From Alphaproteobacteria bacterium (GTDB lineage Bacteria; Pseudomonadota; Alphaproteobacteria; Micropepsales; Micropepsaceae), in NCBI GenBank assembly GCA_028871345.1, contig JAGWNK010000005.1, positions 1 to 64,000 of the forward strand: DNA of 64,000 nucleotides, in the 5' to 3' direction. The translations under genes and the position numbers were made by a program. Shown here one piece after another: positions 46,953 through 57,522 of this stretch. Numbering within the stretch: the first letter of the stretch is position 1; each line of letters starts with the position of its first letter. The notes beneath the pieces were generated by a model, which ran no database searches, was not told where the DNA came from, and was given only the letters and a program-made list of their open reading frames with translations.

Positions 46953-48497
46953 ATGAAAGTGTCCTGGAAGAACGACTGGCCAGCGGCCTTGCTGGTGCTG
47001 GCCGCGGCGATACTGATCGTTCCGCTGTGGACGGTGCGAAGCCCGGGCATGCCGGACTATCCTGCCCATATCGCGGGATTCTTCCTCGTCGCCCATCCTA
47101 CGCCCTATTACAGCGTCCATTGGGTGCTCGTTCCCAACCTGGCATCGGAGATGGCGGTGCCGGTGCTGGCCAAGCTGTTTGCCCTGGAAACAGCGACCAA
47201 GCTGTTCCTGAGCCTGGCGGTGGCGATGTGGGTGCTGGGCCCCGGCGCCATCCAGCGCGCGCTGACCGGCAGGATCGGCGTTACCTCTCTGGCCGGCGCT
47301 CTCTTCGCCTATAACGCCAACTTCACCTGGGGCTTCTTCAATTATTACTTCTCGGCCGGGCTGTGCTTCGTGATCTTCGCCGCCTGGATCGTCGCCGCCA
47401 AGCGGCGCGGCCCGCTGACGCTGGCGACCTTCGCCGCGGCGGTGGTGGTGCTCTATGCCTGCCATCTGTTTGCGGTCTGCATCCTGGTGACGCTGATCGC
47501 CTGTTTCGAGGCATCGCGCGCCTTGGACGAGCGCCTTACCGACCTGAAGACCCTGGCGCGGCGCGCCGCGGAAAGTGCCGCCGTGTTCGTGCCGGCAGCG
47601 ATCGTGTATGTGGCCGTCCATCCTGCCGGCGGCGCAGGCGATCTCGAATTCAACTATGCCGACACGATCGGCGACCGGCTGGCGAGCGCCATCCAGGTCA
47701 ATTTCAGCGATCCGGCCTATCTGATGATCGGCGGCCTCGCCATCCTGGTGCTGGCGGGACTGATCTATCGGCGGATCCGCGTCCACCGTCTGGCGAAGAT
47801 CCTGGTGCTGGTCCTGGCCACGCTGACGGTGGCGGCGCCGGAATGGGCGATGGGCGGCTGGGGTGTGGATTTGCGCCTGCCTGCCGTGCTGGAGGCCGTC
47901 CTGTTCGCGGGCATGGAGGTGCGCCTGGGAGCGCGCTTCATGAAGGGGCTGGCGGCGCTGTTGCTGGCGGCGGCGGCGGCCAACGCGGCCCAGTTGGCCG
48001 ATGCGTGGCGCGGCTACGACCGTCAGTACGGCGAATTCCGCGATGCCATCCGCAGCCTGCCGAGAGGCGTGCGCCTCCTGACGGTGCTGGACGGCGACGC
48101 GCTGGGCGACACGGCGGATCCGCCCTATTGGCACATGGCCGAATTCGCCATCGTCGACAAAGGCGCCTTCACGCCGCTGATGTTCGCCACCAAAGGTCAG
48201 CATATCGTGCGCGTGAACCCGCCCTATGACCGATGGGCCGCGGCCAGCGCCCAGCAGGGTTCGCCGCCGGATGTCACCGAACTCACGGACCTCTCGATCG
48301 GTCGCGACGACGAGGACACCGACATCAAGGACGTCTTCCCCTACCTCAAGCACTTCCAGTGCCACTACGACGTCGCCGTGGTGATCAGCGGCAATTCGGA
48401 AGAGAGCACCGTGCCGCCCTTCATGGAGCTGCGCCATTCGGGAAGCTTCTTCTCGCTCTACGACATCCACCCGACCCACGCCTGCGTCCGCCGATGA
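46953..48497 (+). CDS. polytopic membrane protein, possible glycosyltransferase
   Basis: MKVSWKNDWPAALLVLAAAILIVPLW...; many TM segments. Confidence 0.65.
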   Translation: MKVSWKNDWPAALLVLAAAILIVPLWTVRSPGMPDYPAHIAGFFLVAHPTPYYSVHWVLVPNLASEMAVPVLAKLFALETATKLFLSLAVAMWVLGPGAIQRALTGRIGVTSLAGALFAYNANFTWGFFNYYFSAGLCFVIFAAWIVAAKRRGPLTLATFAAAVVVLYACHLFAVCILVTLIACFEASRALDERLTDLKTLARRAAESAAVFVPAAIVYVAVHPAGGAGDLEFNYADTIGDRLASAIQVNFSDPAYLMIGGLAILVLAGLIYRRIRVHRLAKILVLVLATLTVAAPEWAMGGWGVDLRLPAVLEAVLFAGMEVRLGARFMKGLAALLLAAAAANAAQLADAWRGYDRQYGEFRDAIRSLPRGVRLLTVLDGDALGDTADPPYWHMAEFAIVDKGAFTPLMFATKGQHIVRVNPPYDRWAAASAQQGSPPDVTELTDLSIGRDDEDTDIKDVFPYLKHFQCHYDVAVVISGNSEESTVPPFMELRHSGSFFSLYDIHPTHACVRR

Positions 48498-49888
48498 GCC
48501 GGAACGCCAGCAAACCTGTCTATCTCGCGGTCGTCGCGGCCCTGGCGATGCTCTGCCTGCTCGGCCTCGTCAAGGCGGCGGCCGCCATCGGCCTGCACGT
48601 GCCGCTCGATCCCAACGAGGGCTGGAACGCCTATCATGCGGCCGCGGCGATGGGCGCCGGTCCGCTCTATCCCGCCGCCGGCAGCTACCTCGTCAACAAC
48701 TATCCGCCCCTGTCCTTCTATCTGGTGGGAGCGCTGGCCCGGCTTGTCGGCGACGCCATCGTGGCGGGACGCCTCGTCTCGCTCGCCTCCTTCGTCTTCC
48801 TCCTCATTGCGCTCTTTGCGGCGGCGCGGCGGATGGGCGCGAACCTTGCCGCGGCGCTGTTCGCGCCGCTGCTGTTTGCCGGCATCCTCCTCGTCTTCAG
48901 CGACTATGTGGCGATGGACGATCCCCAGATGCTGGCGCAGGCGCTGGCGATGGGCGGTTTCCTGATCCTGCTGCGCGAACCGCGGCGCGCGCCTGCCGTC
49001 CTGGCTGCGGCGCTGCTGTTCGTGCTGGCGGCGTTCGTCAAGCACAATGTGGTGGCGCAGGCGGTGGCGTCGACGGCGTGGGTGGCCTTGTTCGACCGGC
49101 GCAACGCCTTGCGTCTGGCTGCTGCGGGCATCGGTTTCCTGGTGATCGGGCTGGGCCTGTTCCACGCCGTGTACGGCACGGGGCTGCTGGCGCATCTCAT
49201 CACGCCGCGCGGCTATTCGCTGGAAGACTTGCGCCTGCTCTTGTCGGGCTGGCTCGAAGGCTGCGCCGTGCCGCTGGCAGGGCTCGCAGGCCTTGTCGTG
49301 CTCGGCCGGCGCGACCGCCATGTGCAGTTCTGCGCGCTTTACGCCGGCCTGGGACTGGCCATCGGCGTGGTGTTCCTCGGCGGCGCCGGCGTGGACATCA
49401 ATGTGCTGTTCGACGCGGACCTCGCCTTGAGCCTTGGCGCCGCCCTGCTGCTCGGCAAATTCGCCGAAGGCTGGAGGGCGCCCGCCGCGGCGGCGGCGAT
49501 GGCTTTGCCGCTGCTTGTACCCGTGGTCGCCAACGCCGAGGCGCACGAGGCGTGGCTGCACCCCCTGAACCAGGACAGCGAAATGGCTTCGGCCGACGTC
49601 GCCTTCCTGGCGCGGCACAAGGGACCGGCGATCTGCGAAATGCTGTCCTTGTGCTACTGGGCGGCAAAGCCGGCGGCCGTGGACGTCTTCAACACGGGGC
49701 AGGCCTTCGACACGGGCGCGCGCAGCGACCGCGAGCTGGTGAGCCGCATTGTGGCGCAACGCTACGCGGTCATCCAGTTCGATCCCGATTCACCCGAGCC
49801 CTTGGGCGACAACGTGCGCGACGCGATGCAGCGCGCCTATCGCCTCGACCACGAAGACGACCTGGGAAGCTTCTACGTGCCGCGGTAG
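48494..49888 (+). CDS. GT39-like membrane glycosyltransferase
   Basis: DPNEGWNAYHAAAAMGAGPLYP...NNYPPLSFYLVGAL; ATGA overlap with the upstream gene. Confidence 0.75.
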   Translation: MSRNASKPVYLAVVAALAMLCLLGLVKAAAAIGLHVPLDPNEGWNAYHAAAAMGAGPLYPAAGSYLVNNYPPLSFYLVGALARLVGDAIVAGRLVSLASFVFLLIALFAAARRMGANLAAALFAPLLFAGILLVFSDYVAMDDPQMLAQALAMGGFLILLREPRRAPAVLAAALLFVLAAFVKHNVVAQAVASTAWVALFDRRNALRLAAAGIGFLVIGLGLFHAVYGTGLLAHLITPRGYSLEDLRLLLSGWLEGCAVPLAGLAGLVVLGRRDRHVQFCALYAGLGLAIGVVFLGGAGVDINVLFDADLALSLGAALLLGKFAEGWRAPAAAAAMALPLLVPVVANAEAHEAWLHPLNQDSEMASADVAFLARHKGPAICEMLSLCYWAAKPAAVDVFNTGQAFDTGARSDRELVSRIVAQRYAVIQFDPDSPEPLGDNVRDAMQRAYRLDHEDDLGSFYVPR

Positions 49889-52800
49889 CTCTTGGCCGCA
49901 GGCTTGGCCGCGCCGGCCTTGACCGTACCCGTCCTCTCCAGCTTGCCCCAGCCGACGAAGACGCCGCGGAACGCCGTGGTGATCGACCGCACCACGACGT
50001 AGTACATCAGCTGGCGGTAGCCGAAGCGCTGCAGCATCAGCCACCACATCAGGCTCCAGTTCTCGCGCCGCTCCATCAGGAAGCCGACCGCCGCCGCCAG
50101 GAGATCCACCACCATGAAGACGGCGTAATAGATGCCGACGGTCACGAGGTTGTGGTTGGAGAACTCGGCGCCGTGCTGCACATAGGCGATCCATTGCGTC
50201 AGAAGCTGCCACAGGAGCAGCAGGTCGGCGACGGGCGCCAGCGCGGTGAGCAGGATCTGGAACATCCACACCTGCGGCAGCGCGATCATGCCCATGGCGC
50301 CGTAGCGCGGGTTGAACGTCATGTCGCGGTACTTCCACAGGCATTGTAGCGTGCCGAAAGCCCAGCGGAAGCGCTGCATGGCAAGGCCGCGCACGGTGGA
50401 CGGCGCCTCGGTCCAGGCAACGGCGGTGGGATCGAAGCGCACCACATAGCCCGCGCGCTGCATGCCGATGGTGAGATCCTGGTCTTCGGCCAGCGTGGCG
50501 GAGGCGAAGCCGCCGCAGGCCGTCAGCGCCGAACGCCGCCAGGCGCCGACGGCGCCAGGAACGACGGTGAGCGTGTCGAGCGCCGCCAGGGCGCGGCGTT
50601 CCAGGTTCTGCGCCACGATGTATTCCAGCGCCTGCCAGCGCGTGATCATGTTGAAGCGGTTGCCGACCTTGGCGTTGCCGGCGACGGCGCCCACCTTGGG
50701 ATCGCCGAACCAGCGCACCAGGCGGGAAATCGTATCGGTGTCGAATTCCGTGTCGGCGTCGAGCGCCACGACGACCTCGCCCTTGGCGCGGGCAAGCCCG
50801 AGATTGAGGGCGTTGGCCTTGCCGCCGTTGGCCACGCTGATCAGCGTGACCGAGGGGCTGTCGGCAAAATGCTCGCGGATGACCTCGGCCGTGCGGTCCC
50901 TGGAGCCGTCGTCGATGACGATGATCTCGAGGTCCTTGTAGTCGCTCGCCAGGATGCGCGAGACGGTGGAAGCGATCACCCGCTCTTCGTTGAAGGCCGG
51001 GATGATCACCGAGACCGGGATGTGCGCAGCGTCGGCGGGCGCCGCCAGCGCGCGTTCCTTGCGGCGGTTGATTACGGCAAGGCCGCACAGCAACAGGAGC
51101 CGGCCGATGCCGAGGAAGATCGCCGCCAGGAAGCAGTAATAGAGGAAGCTGCCGAACCAGCTGAGCGCCAGGAACACCATCTTGTCGGCATAGAGCGTGA
51201 AGCTCGGCGCCAACCGCGGCATCGCCTGGTCGCGCGTCAGGCCGGCGAGCTTGGAGACCAGCACGAAATGGTAGCCGCGCGCCCTCAGCCCGTCGATGAG
51301 GCTCGGCAACAGCTCGATCGTGCGCGTGCGGTCGCCGCCGGAATCGTGCATCAGGACGATGTTGCCGCGCAGATCCGGGTTGGGGTCCGTGATCGCCTTG
51401 AGCACGTTCTGCATCATCTGCTGGGGCGTCGGCTGCTGCCAGTCGAAGGTGTCGACGTGGACGCCGACCGTGACGTAGCCCATGTCCTGGGCGATCTTCA
51501 CGGGGGCGATTTCGTCCTCGGTCGCAGGTTCGGCGTCGCCCAGATAGGGCGGCCGGAACAGGCGCATCGAGCGGCCGGTCAAAGCCTCGAACAGCCTTTG
51601 CGTCGCGTTGTATTCGAGCTTGTCGGCTTCCGGCGAGGTCTCGGCCAAGTTGGGGTGGGTGAAGGTGTGGTTGCCGATCTCGTGGCCTTCGGCCAGTATC
51701 CGCTGGATCAGCCCCGGATGCGCCTCGGCGTTGGCGCCGATGACGAAGAACGTCGCCTTGACGTTCTTCTCCTTGAGGATGTCGAGGATCGCCGGCGTGT
51801 AATCGGGATCGGGGCCGTCGTCGAAGGTCAGCGCCAGGGTGTGGGGCACCGCGCCGACGCGGCGGATGACGTAGCTGGTCGGCAGCTTGGTGTAGGTCTC
51901 GTCGTCGATGTCGCCGTTCTGCGGATCGACTTCGAACGTGCGCGCTCCGGTCTGCGGCGACGCCTCGATGCGCAGGATCTCGCCTTCGCCTTCGAAGTCC
52001 ACGTCCTGGTTGTCGGGGATGGCGCCGAGCGCCGCAGGGGCCGGCGCGCCGTAGGGCCGCGCCATCACCGACCAGACCGAGGGGTCCTCGCTTCCCAGGC
52101 GCCATAAGGCGTAGCCGGCCGGCTGGTAGACGTCGGCGGCATGGATCTCGTTGAACGTCGTGACGCCGTCGAGAAACCACACGTCGTGCTTCACATTGTC
52201 GTTTTCGATGTAGGAGAAATGCGGATTGTTGCTGTCGGGATCGAAGTCGACGCGGGCGCTCGAATCGCGGGCGGCAATCGCGGCATCCTGGAAGCTGAGG
52301 TCGTCGGCGGTGTCCGCGCCATACCAATCATAGGCGTAGTTGCCCAGCGCGATGATGGTGTGATTGGGCGACAGCTGCTTCATGCGCTTGTCGAGCGTGG
52401 ATTCGAACCACGGCTGGCTGGCGATGGCGCCCGCCTCGCCCGTCTCGTCGTGCTCGTCATAGGCCATCAGCATCGTGTAATCGATGGACTTGGCGAACGC
52501 GGCGTAGGGCCACTTCTCATCGTCATAAGGCGCGGCCTGAACCACGATCCAGTGGTGCGGGGCGAAGGCCGTCGACAATTCCTGCAGGAAGGCGCCGAGA
52601 TCGTCGTACGCGGATTCGGGCAGGCTCTCGAAGTCGATGACCACGCCCTGAAGCTTGTAGGTGCCCAGGAAGGAGACGATGCCCTTCTCGACGGACTGGC
52701 GGCGCACCGGATCGGCCAGCAGATTCGCCAGGCCCGGCCCGTCCCAGGTGCCCTGGTCGGCATTCTGGATCACCGGCAGGATCGCCACGCTCGGCCGGTC

Positions 52801-53313
52801 GCCGCGCACGAGCTTCAGCGCCTTGGCGTCCATCGTGATCTTGAGCGCCATGTCGTTGCCGGCCAGTTCGAGCCAGCTGGGCAGCACCCAGTCGAGCTTG
52901 GGCAGAGCGCGCTTGAGCGCCGGATAGCTGGCGTCGTCCCAGTTGACGTAGAAGCCGATGGTGATGGGACGGCCGGCCTGGGGGCGCAGGATCGCCGACA
53001 ATTCGCGCGACGGCAGCTTCTCGCGCGCGTTGCGCAGCTTCCAGGCGCGCGCGATCTGCTCGCGGGCCCGCGCCTCCTCGGCCAGCCTGGCCGCGGATTT
53101 GAGGAGCGCGGGGTCGGCCGCCTTGCGCACGAGCGCATTGTTGGCCGTCAACTTGACCGGCAGGTCGGGCCCGCTGACGCGCTGGGTGGCGAGAATGCTG
53201 GCCACGAAGGCGATGCCGAGCACGGTGGAGAGCACCGCTCCGGCCCAGCCAAGGGCGGACAGCCGCGCGGCGCGCCGTCCGGTCTCGTCGAAGAAGATCT
53301 GCTTGTCTGACAT
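49873..53313 (-). CDS. tri-domain protein: GH18-like domain, NodB polysaccharide deacetylase, membrane GT2
   Basis: GVVIDFESLPESAYDDL...DYTMLMAYDEHDE (GH18-like); LALTFDDGPDPDYTPAILDILKEKNVKATFFVIG...GNHTFTHP (NodB); VSVIIPAFNEERVI...IDDGSRDRT...MQRFRWAFGTLQ (GT2). Confidence 0.9.
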   Translation of the reverse strand: MSDKQIFFDETGRRAARLSALGWAGAVLSTVLGIAFVASILATQRVSGPDLPVKLTANNALVRKAADPALLKSAARLAEEARAREQIARAWKLRNAREKLPSRELSAILRPQAGRPITIGFYVNWDDASYPALKRALPKLDWVLPSWLELAGNDMALKITMDAKALKLVRGDRPSVAILPVIQNADQGTWDGPGLANLLADPVRRQSVEKGIVSFLGTYKLQGVVIDFESLPESAYDDLGAFLQELSTAFAPHHWIVVQAAPYDDEKWPYAAFAKSIDYTMLMAYDEHDETGEAGAIASQPWFESTLDKRMKQLSPNHTIIALGNYAYDWYGADTADDLSFQDAAIAARDSSARVDFDPDSNNPHFSYIENDNVKHDVWFLDGVTTFNEIHAADVYQPAGYALWRLGSEDPSVWSVMARPYGAPAPAALGAIPDNQDVDFEGEGEILRIEASPQTGARTFEVDPQNGDIDDETYTKLPTSYVIRRVGAVPHTLALTFDDGPDPDYTPAILDILKEKNVKATFFVIGANAEAHPGLIQRILAEGHEIGNHTFTHPNLAETSPEADKLEYNATQRLFEALTGRSMRLFRPPYLGDAEPATEDEIAPVKIAQDMGYVTVGVHVDTFDWQQPTPQQMMQNVLKAITDPNPDLRGNIVLMHDSGGDRTRTIELLPSLIDGLRARGYHFVLVSKLAGLTRDQAMPRLAPSFTLYADKMVFLALSWFGSFLYYCFLAAIFLGIGRLLLLCGLAVINRRKERALAAPADAAHIPVSVIIPAFNEERVIASTVSRILASDYKDLEIIVIDDGSRDRTAEVIREHFADSPSVTLISVANGGKANALNLGLARAKGEVVVALDADTEFDTDTISRLVRWFGDPKVGAVAGNAKVGNRFNMITRWQALEYIVAQNLERRALAALDTLTVVPGAVGAWRRSALTACGGFASATLAEDQDLTIGMQRAGYVVRFDPTAVAWTEAPSTVRGLAMQRFRWAFGTLQCLWKYRDMTFNPRYGAMGMIALPQVWMFQILLTALAPVADLLLLWQLLTQWIAYVQHGAEFSNHNLVTVGIYYAVFMVVDLLAAAVGFLMERRENWSLMWWLMLQRFGYRQLMYYVVVRSITTAFRGVFVGWGKLERTGTVKAGAAKPAAKSYRGT

Positions 53314-53492
53314 GGATTGGGCGGACGCTTCAGTCCCAGTATACCGTGCTTTGGCCCCTGCCGACTGACATGAAGCAATCGGAGGCGGGGTGCAAGAGGC
53401 CAGACTACCTATCGCAAACCCGGTTGCCGCGGATCGCAGATCGGGATGGCCCAAGACTGTTGCGGCGGCAAGACCTCTGCAAAATCAGGCGA

Positions 53493-54257
53493 TTAACCCA
53501 GCACGCGATCGCCGAGACCACGGCGGTCGGCCAGCCTTTCGCGGACAGCGGGCGGCTCGTAATGGAACTGCGCGATCTCGCGTTCGGCGAGCAGGCCGAT
53601 CAGCTCGATGTCCTGCGGCGACAGGAATTGCGCGGCTGTCGCCGTGACGGGACGAAGTCCCGCCTTGGCCCGGATGGATGCGAACGCCTCGCTCAAAGCA
53701 TCCCCCAATCCGAGCCTGACGCCCAGCGCACGCACCTCCTCGCCCAGATTCTCGTAGCGCAGGACGGCATCGACGATCACCTGGTTGCCGTCGGTGTACA
53801 CCGGCCAGTTGGACTGCACGAGTTGCGGCTCCGACAGCAGCAGGTCGTGCACGCTGGGGCGCGCGCCGTGCGGCGCGTGGCGCTGGTCGTAGAAATACTG
53901 GCTGACCAGGCGGTCCCACGGGTTGCGCACGATCGTGAACTTATAATAGGCGTTCCATACCGACTCTCCGACGATCGCCCGGATGCGCGATGCGGGAATG
54001 TGATTGAAGAAGAATTCCGGCTTCTGCCTGATCGCCAAGAAACGTTCGAAATCGCGCAAGGTCCATTGCCGCAGGGGCGTCGTGTAGTTCTGCGCCCCCC
54101 TGTATTTCAGCCTCTTTCGGGTCGCTTCGTCCTCGTCCGAGATGGGAGTGAGGATGTCGTCCGGACCGCAGAACTTCGACAGGGCAATCTCGAGCGATGT
54201 CCCCGCCGTCTTCTTCGTCTTGACAAAAATGAACTTATGCCGATGCGAAACGATCAT
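53493..54257 (-). CDS. sulfotransferase family 2-type protein
   Basis: FIFVKTKKTAGTSLEIALSKF (PAPS-binding-like), YYKFTIVRNPWDRLVSQYFY. Confidence 0.8.
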   Translation of the reverse strand: MIVSHRHKFIFVKTKKTAGTSLEIALSKFCGPDDILTPISDEDEATRKRLKYRGAQNYTTPLRQWTLRDFERFLAIRQKPEFFFNHIPASRIRAIVGESVWNAYYKFTIVRNPWDRLVSQYFYDQRHAPHGARPSVHDLLLSEPQLVQSNWPVYTDGNQVIVDAVLRYENLGEEVRALGVRLGLGDALSEAFASIRAKAGLRPVTATAAQFLSPQDIELIGLLAEREIAQFHYEPPAVRERLADRRGLGDRVLG

Positions 54258-54437
54258 GGCATTCCGTTGGACTGATGCGAGGCACACCCATTACTGCCCC
54301 GCAGCATCATTGCTGCCCGCCGGAGAACTTTCCAGCAAAACATCTTTCATGTTGGCAAATGACGCGAAAGCCGCCGTGGCGGCAGCGTCAGCCATGACGG
54401 CCATGCGCAATTTCGGACGAGGGCCTGACGGCGAGAT

Positions 54438-54514
<77 letters not shown>

Positions 54515-54944
54515 ACTTGTTCGCTTGGACATCCGTCCGCGAAGGGTGCGCGGATATAGGACATCGTCTCCGCCCTGTCCACCCCGCGCATTTCCGCCCG
54601 CGAGCGGCGCAATTGGGCGCCGGAGCGGCGGCGAAGTCGGCAGCGCGCGCCATCCCCGGCGCTGTTTCCAGGGTGGTTTCCGGGGCTGTTTCGGCAGGGT
54701 CCGCGCGCCATTTTCGACGGCCCGCCGGATCGCCCCGAGGCCGCCAGGATGCGTCGGCGAGCAGGACCGCGGGCTCGGCCGATCCTCCCACGTCAACCTT
54801 TGCCACAGTCTCTAAAATGTCATTAAGCTGTTGATAAAGGACCCCATTTCGAACTTAACACCGTTGCCGAATCTTGATTGAAGCGTAACCAAGAGGCCGC
54901 TATAACCCCCCGCCATCGAGCGGATCTGTGCCAAGGGAGAGTGC

Positions 54945-55361
54945 ATGGGTACCCAACTTCCGTCCGGCTACATGCCGTCGGAAAGCGAGCCCTTCATGAA
55001 TGAGCGACAGCGCGAATATTTTCGCCGCAAGCTTCTCAACTGGAAAGATGAGATCCTGCGCGAGAGCCGCGAGACGATCCAGAACCTGCAGGCTGAAACC
55101 GTGCCGCACGCCGATCTCGCGGACCGCGCCTCGACCGAGGCGGAGCGCCAGCTGGAACTGCGAACACGCGACCGGCAGCGCAAACTGATCGCCAAGATCG
55201 ACGCGGCGCTGCGCCGGATCGAGGACGGCTCCTACGGTTTCTGCGAAGAGACGGGCGAGCCGATCTCGCTCAAGCGCCTGGACGCCAGACCGATCGCCAC
55301 GCTGTCGATCGAGGCGCAGGAGCGCCATGAGCGGCGCGAAAAGGTCTATCGCGACGATTAG
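54945..55361 (+). CDS. dksA: DksA-family transcription factor (reduced-cysteine type)
   Basis: RREYFRRKLLNWKDEIL-type coiled coil, DLADRASTEAERQLELRTRDR, GSYGFCEETGEPISLKRLDARPIATLSIEAQERHE. Confidence 0.92.
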   Translation: MGTQLPSGYMPSESEPFMNERQREYFRRKLLNWKDEILRESRETIQNLQAETVPHADLADRASTEAERQLELRTRDRQRKLIAKIDAALRRIEDGSYGFCEETGEPISLKRLDARPIATLSIEAQERHERREKVYRDD

Positions 55362-55450
55362 ATCGAATTGGCATCGGGTCGATCCGCTGCGCCGCAGATT
55401 GTCGGGGACGCGAGAAGGACGCGACCCGGGTTTCGCCCAAGTCCCGGCAT

Positions 55451-56836
55451 TCAGTCCGGTGCTAGCCAAAGAGAAATGGAGGCGCCGCCGCCTTCGGTCT
55501 CCCCGATTTCGATGCGACCACCGTGGGCTTCCGCGATGCGGTTGACGATCGCAAGGCCCAATCCGCTGCCGCCGGCGCGGCTGCGGTCGCCGCGCCAGAA
55601 CCGTTTGAGCACCAGCGCCCGCTTGTCGACCGGAATGCCCGGGCCATGGTCGCGCACGGTGATCACCGCGCCGGGACCAGCCGTCACCTCCACCGCCGTC
55701 GCCGGCGGCGTATGCATCAGGGCGTTTTCCACGAGATTGCGCACGGCACGTCCGATGGCCTCGGCGTGACCTTCGATCGACGCCGGACGTTCGTCGCGGA
55801 AAACGATGTTGCGGCCCTTGTCCAAGGCCAGCGGCGTCAATTGGGCGACGACATGGGTGCTGATCGCAGCAAGGTTCACCGTGCTATGCGAGGCTGTCGT
55901 CAGCGCGTCGGCAGAGGCCATGTCGAGCATCTGGCCCACCGAGCGGGTCATGGCGGCAATGTCGTCCTGCATCTTGGTCTTTGCCGGGCCGGCGGGCAGT
56001 TCATCGGCCTGCATCGACAGCACCGCGAGCGGCGTGCGCAATTCATGGGCCGCGTCCGCCGTGAAGTTGCGCAAGGCCGCGATGGCACCATCGATCCTGT
56101 TCAGCGCATTGTTGAAGGCGCGAACAAGCCGGCGAACCTCCCCCGGCCATTTGGGAACGGTGAGGCGCGCCTCGATCCGGGATGGTACCAGCGCCTCGAC
56201 CTCGTGCGCCGCCGCCGACAGCGGCGCCAGCGTGCTCCGCACCACGGTGACGTTAAGCGTCAGCAGCAACAGCACGAGCGGAAGAAGCGGAACACCGACA
56301 TGCTGGATCATTTCGTTCGCAACCACGGGCCAGAACGGCCGCAGGCCCTTCCCCTGCACCACCATCACCACCCAGACCGGCTCACCGGCCGCGATTTCCC
56401 GACGCACACCGCGCAGCTCGAAGCCGGCGGCATGATCATCGCGCCGCGTTTCCGAATCGACCGAGGTGATCGGCGGCGTCAGTGTGTGGGCAAGCGCGCA
56501 GGGGCCGTCCACGGCGATCTCGCGGCCCTGGCGTTCGTACACCGCAAACGCCAGCACCGCCGAGCCGATCGGTTCGCGATGGAGCCGCCCGGGCACGAAA
56601 TGCAGTTGCGCACCGTCGCTCTCGACAGCCTCCGCAATCTCGTCGGCCTGCAGCGACAGAAGATGCTGACCAAGTCCTTCCTTGTCGCTGGTGTAGGTCA
56701 CGAGCACGAATGCGATATCGAGAAGCGCAAACAGAACCACGACGGCCAGCAGTCTTCGCGCCATGATCGCAGCCATGCCGTCGCCGCCGAAGATAGACCA
56801 CGCACCTGCCTTCGCGCCTGCCAGCAAGGTTCTCAC
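55451..56836 (-). CDS. sensor histidine kinase, QseC/PmrB-like
   Basis: NFTADAAHELRTPLAVLSMQADEL H-box; RNLVENALMHTPP; VRDHGPGIPVDKRALVLKRFWRGDRSRAGGSGLGLAIV. Confidence 0.93.
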   Translation of the reverse strand: MRTLLAGAKAGAWSIFGGDGMAAIMARRLLAVVVLFALLDIAFVLVTYTSDKEGLGQHLLSLQADEIAEAVESDGAQLHFVPGRLHREPIGSAVLAFAVYERQGREIAVDGPCALAHTLTPPITSVDSETRRDDHAAGFELRGVRREIAAGEPVWVVMVVQGKGLRPFWPVVANEMIQHVGVPLLPLVLLLLTLNVTVVRSTLAPLSAAAHEVEALVPSRIEARLTVPKWPGEVRRLVRAFNNALNRIDGAIAALRNFTADAAHELRTPLAVLSMQADELPAGPAKTKMQDDIAAMTRSVGQMLDMASADALTTASHSTVNLAAISTHVVAQLTPLALDKGRNIVFRDERPASIEGHAEAIGRAVRNLVENALMHTPPATAVEVTAGPGAVITVRDHGPGIPVDKRALVLKRFWRGDRSRAGGSGLGLAIVNRIAEAHGGRIEIGETEGGGASISLWLAPD

Positions 56837-57522
56837 CGTTCTCCGCCCTTCCTCATCGGCATCAAGGCGTAACCGATGCCATGCGCGGTGTGCAGCACGA
56901 CGTCGGCGCCTGCAGCGGCCAGACGGCGGCGGAGCCTGGAAATCGCCGCTTCCAGGGCGTTCGGCGTCACCTCTTGCCCCAAGGAATAGAGCCCGTTCTC
57001 GAGTTGCGCCCGCGCCACCACCTGGCCGGCGCGGCGCATCAGCATTTCGAGGAGCGACAGCTCGCGCGGAGGAAGGTCCAGGTGAATTTCAGCGACCCGC
57101 GCGTCGCGACCGGCCGTATCGAACGAAAGATTGCCTGCCACGAGAACGTTGCCCAGGATGCCGCCGGGCCTGCGCAACAGCGCGCGGCAGCGCGCCGCCA
57201 ATTCCGCAGTGGCAAAAGGCTTCACGAGATAATCGTCGGCGCCGAGATCGAGCCCCGCGATGCGGTCATCCAACCCGTCACGCGCGGTCATCACCATGAT
57301 AGGCACGGCGACGGATCGGCGGCGAAGGGTGCGCACCAAAGCGAGGCCGTCGCCATCGGGCAGGCCAAGGTCAAGCAGGATCAGGTCATATTTGGCGGCA
57401 TCAAGGAACTCCTCGGCTGCCAGAAGGGTTGCCGCCCGGTCGACGGCGAAGCCATCCGCTTCCAGGGCACGGCAGACCAGCTCGGACAGCCGTGCATTAT
57501 CTTCGACCAGAAGCAGTCGCAT
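56833..57522 (-). CDS. OmpR-family response regulator, QseB/PmrA-like
   Basis: MRLLLVEDNARLSELV, DLILLDLGLPDGDGL, GADDYLVKPFATAEL, C-terminal wHTH. Confidence 0.94.
   Translation of the reverse strand: MRLLLVEDNARLSELVCRALEADGFAVDRAATLLAAEEFLDAAKYDLILLDLGLPDGDGLALVRTLRRRSVAVPIMVMTARDGLDDRIAGLDLGADDYLVKPFATAELAARCRALLRRPGGILGNVLVAGNLSFDTAGRDARVAEIHLDLPPRELSLLEMLMRRAGQVVARAQLENGLYSLGQEVTPNALEAAISRLRRRLAAAGADVVLHTAHGIGYALMPMRKGGER

Noticed and set aside
53303-53313. TTGTCTGACAT, an exact match to the arabinose-locus motif
   Set aside because: It is the first codons (M-S-D-K) of the tri-domain protein, inside coding sequence and unrelated in function; treated as chance.
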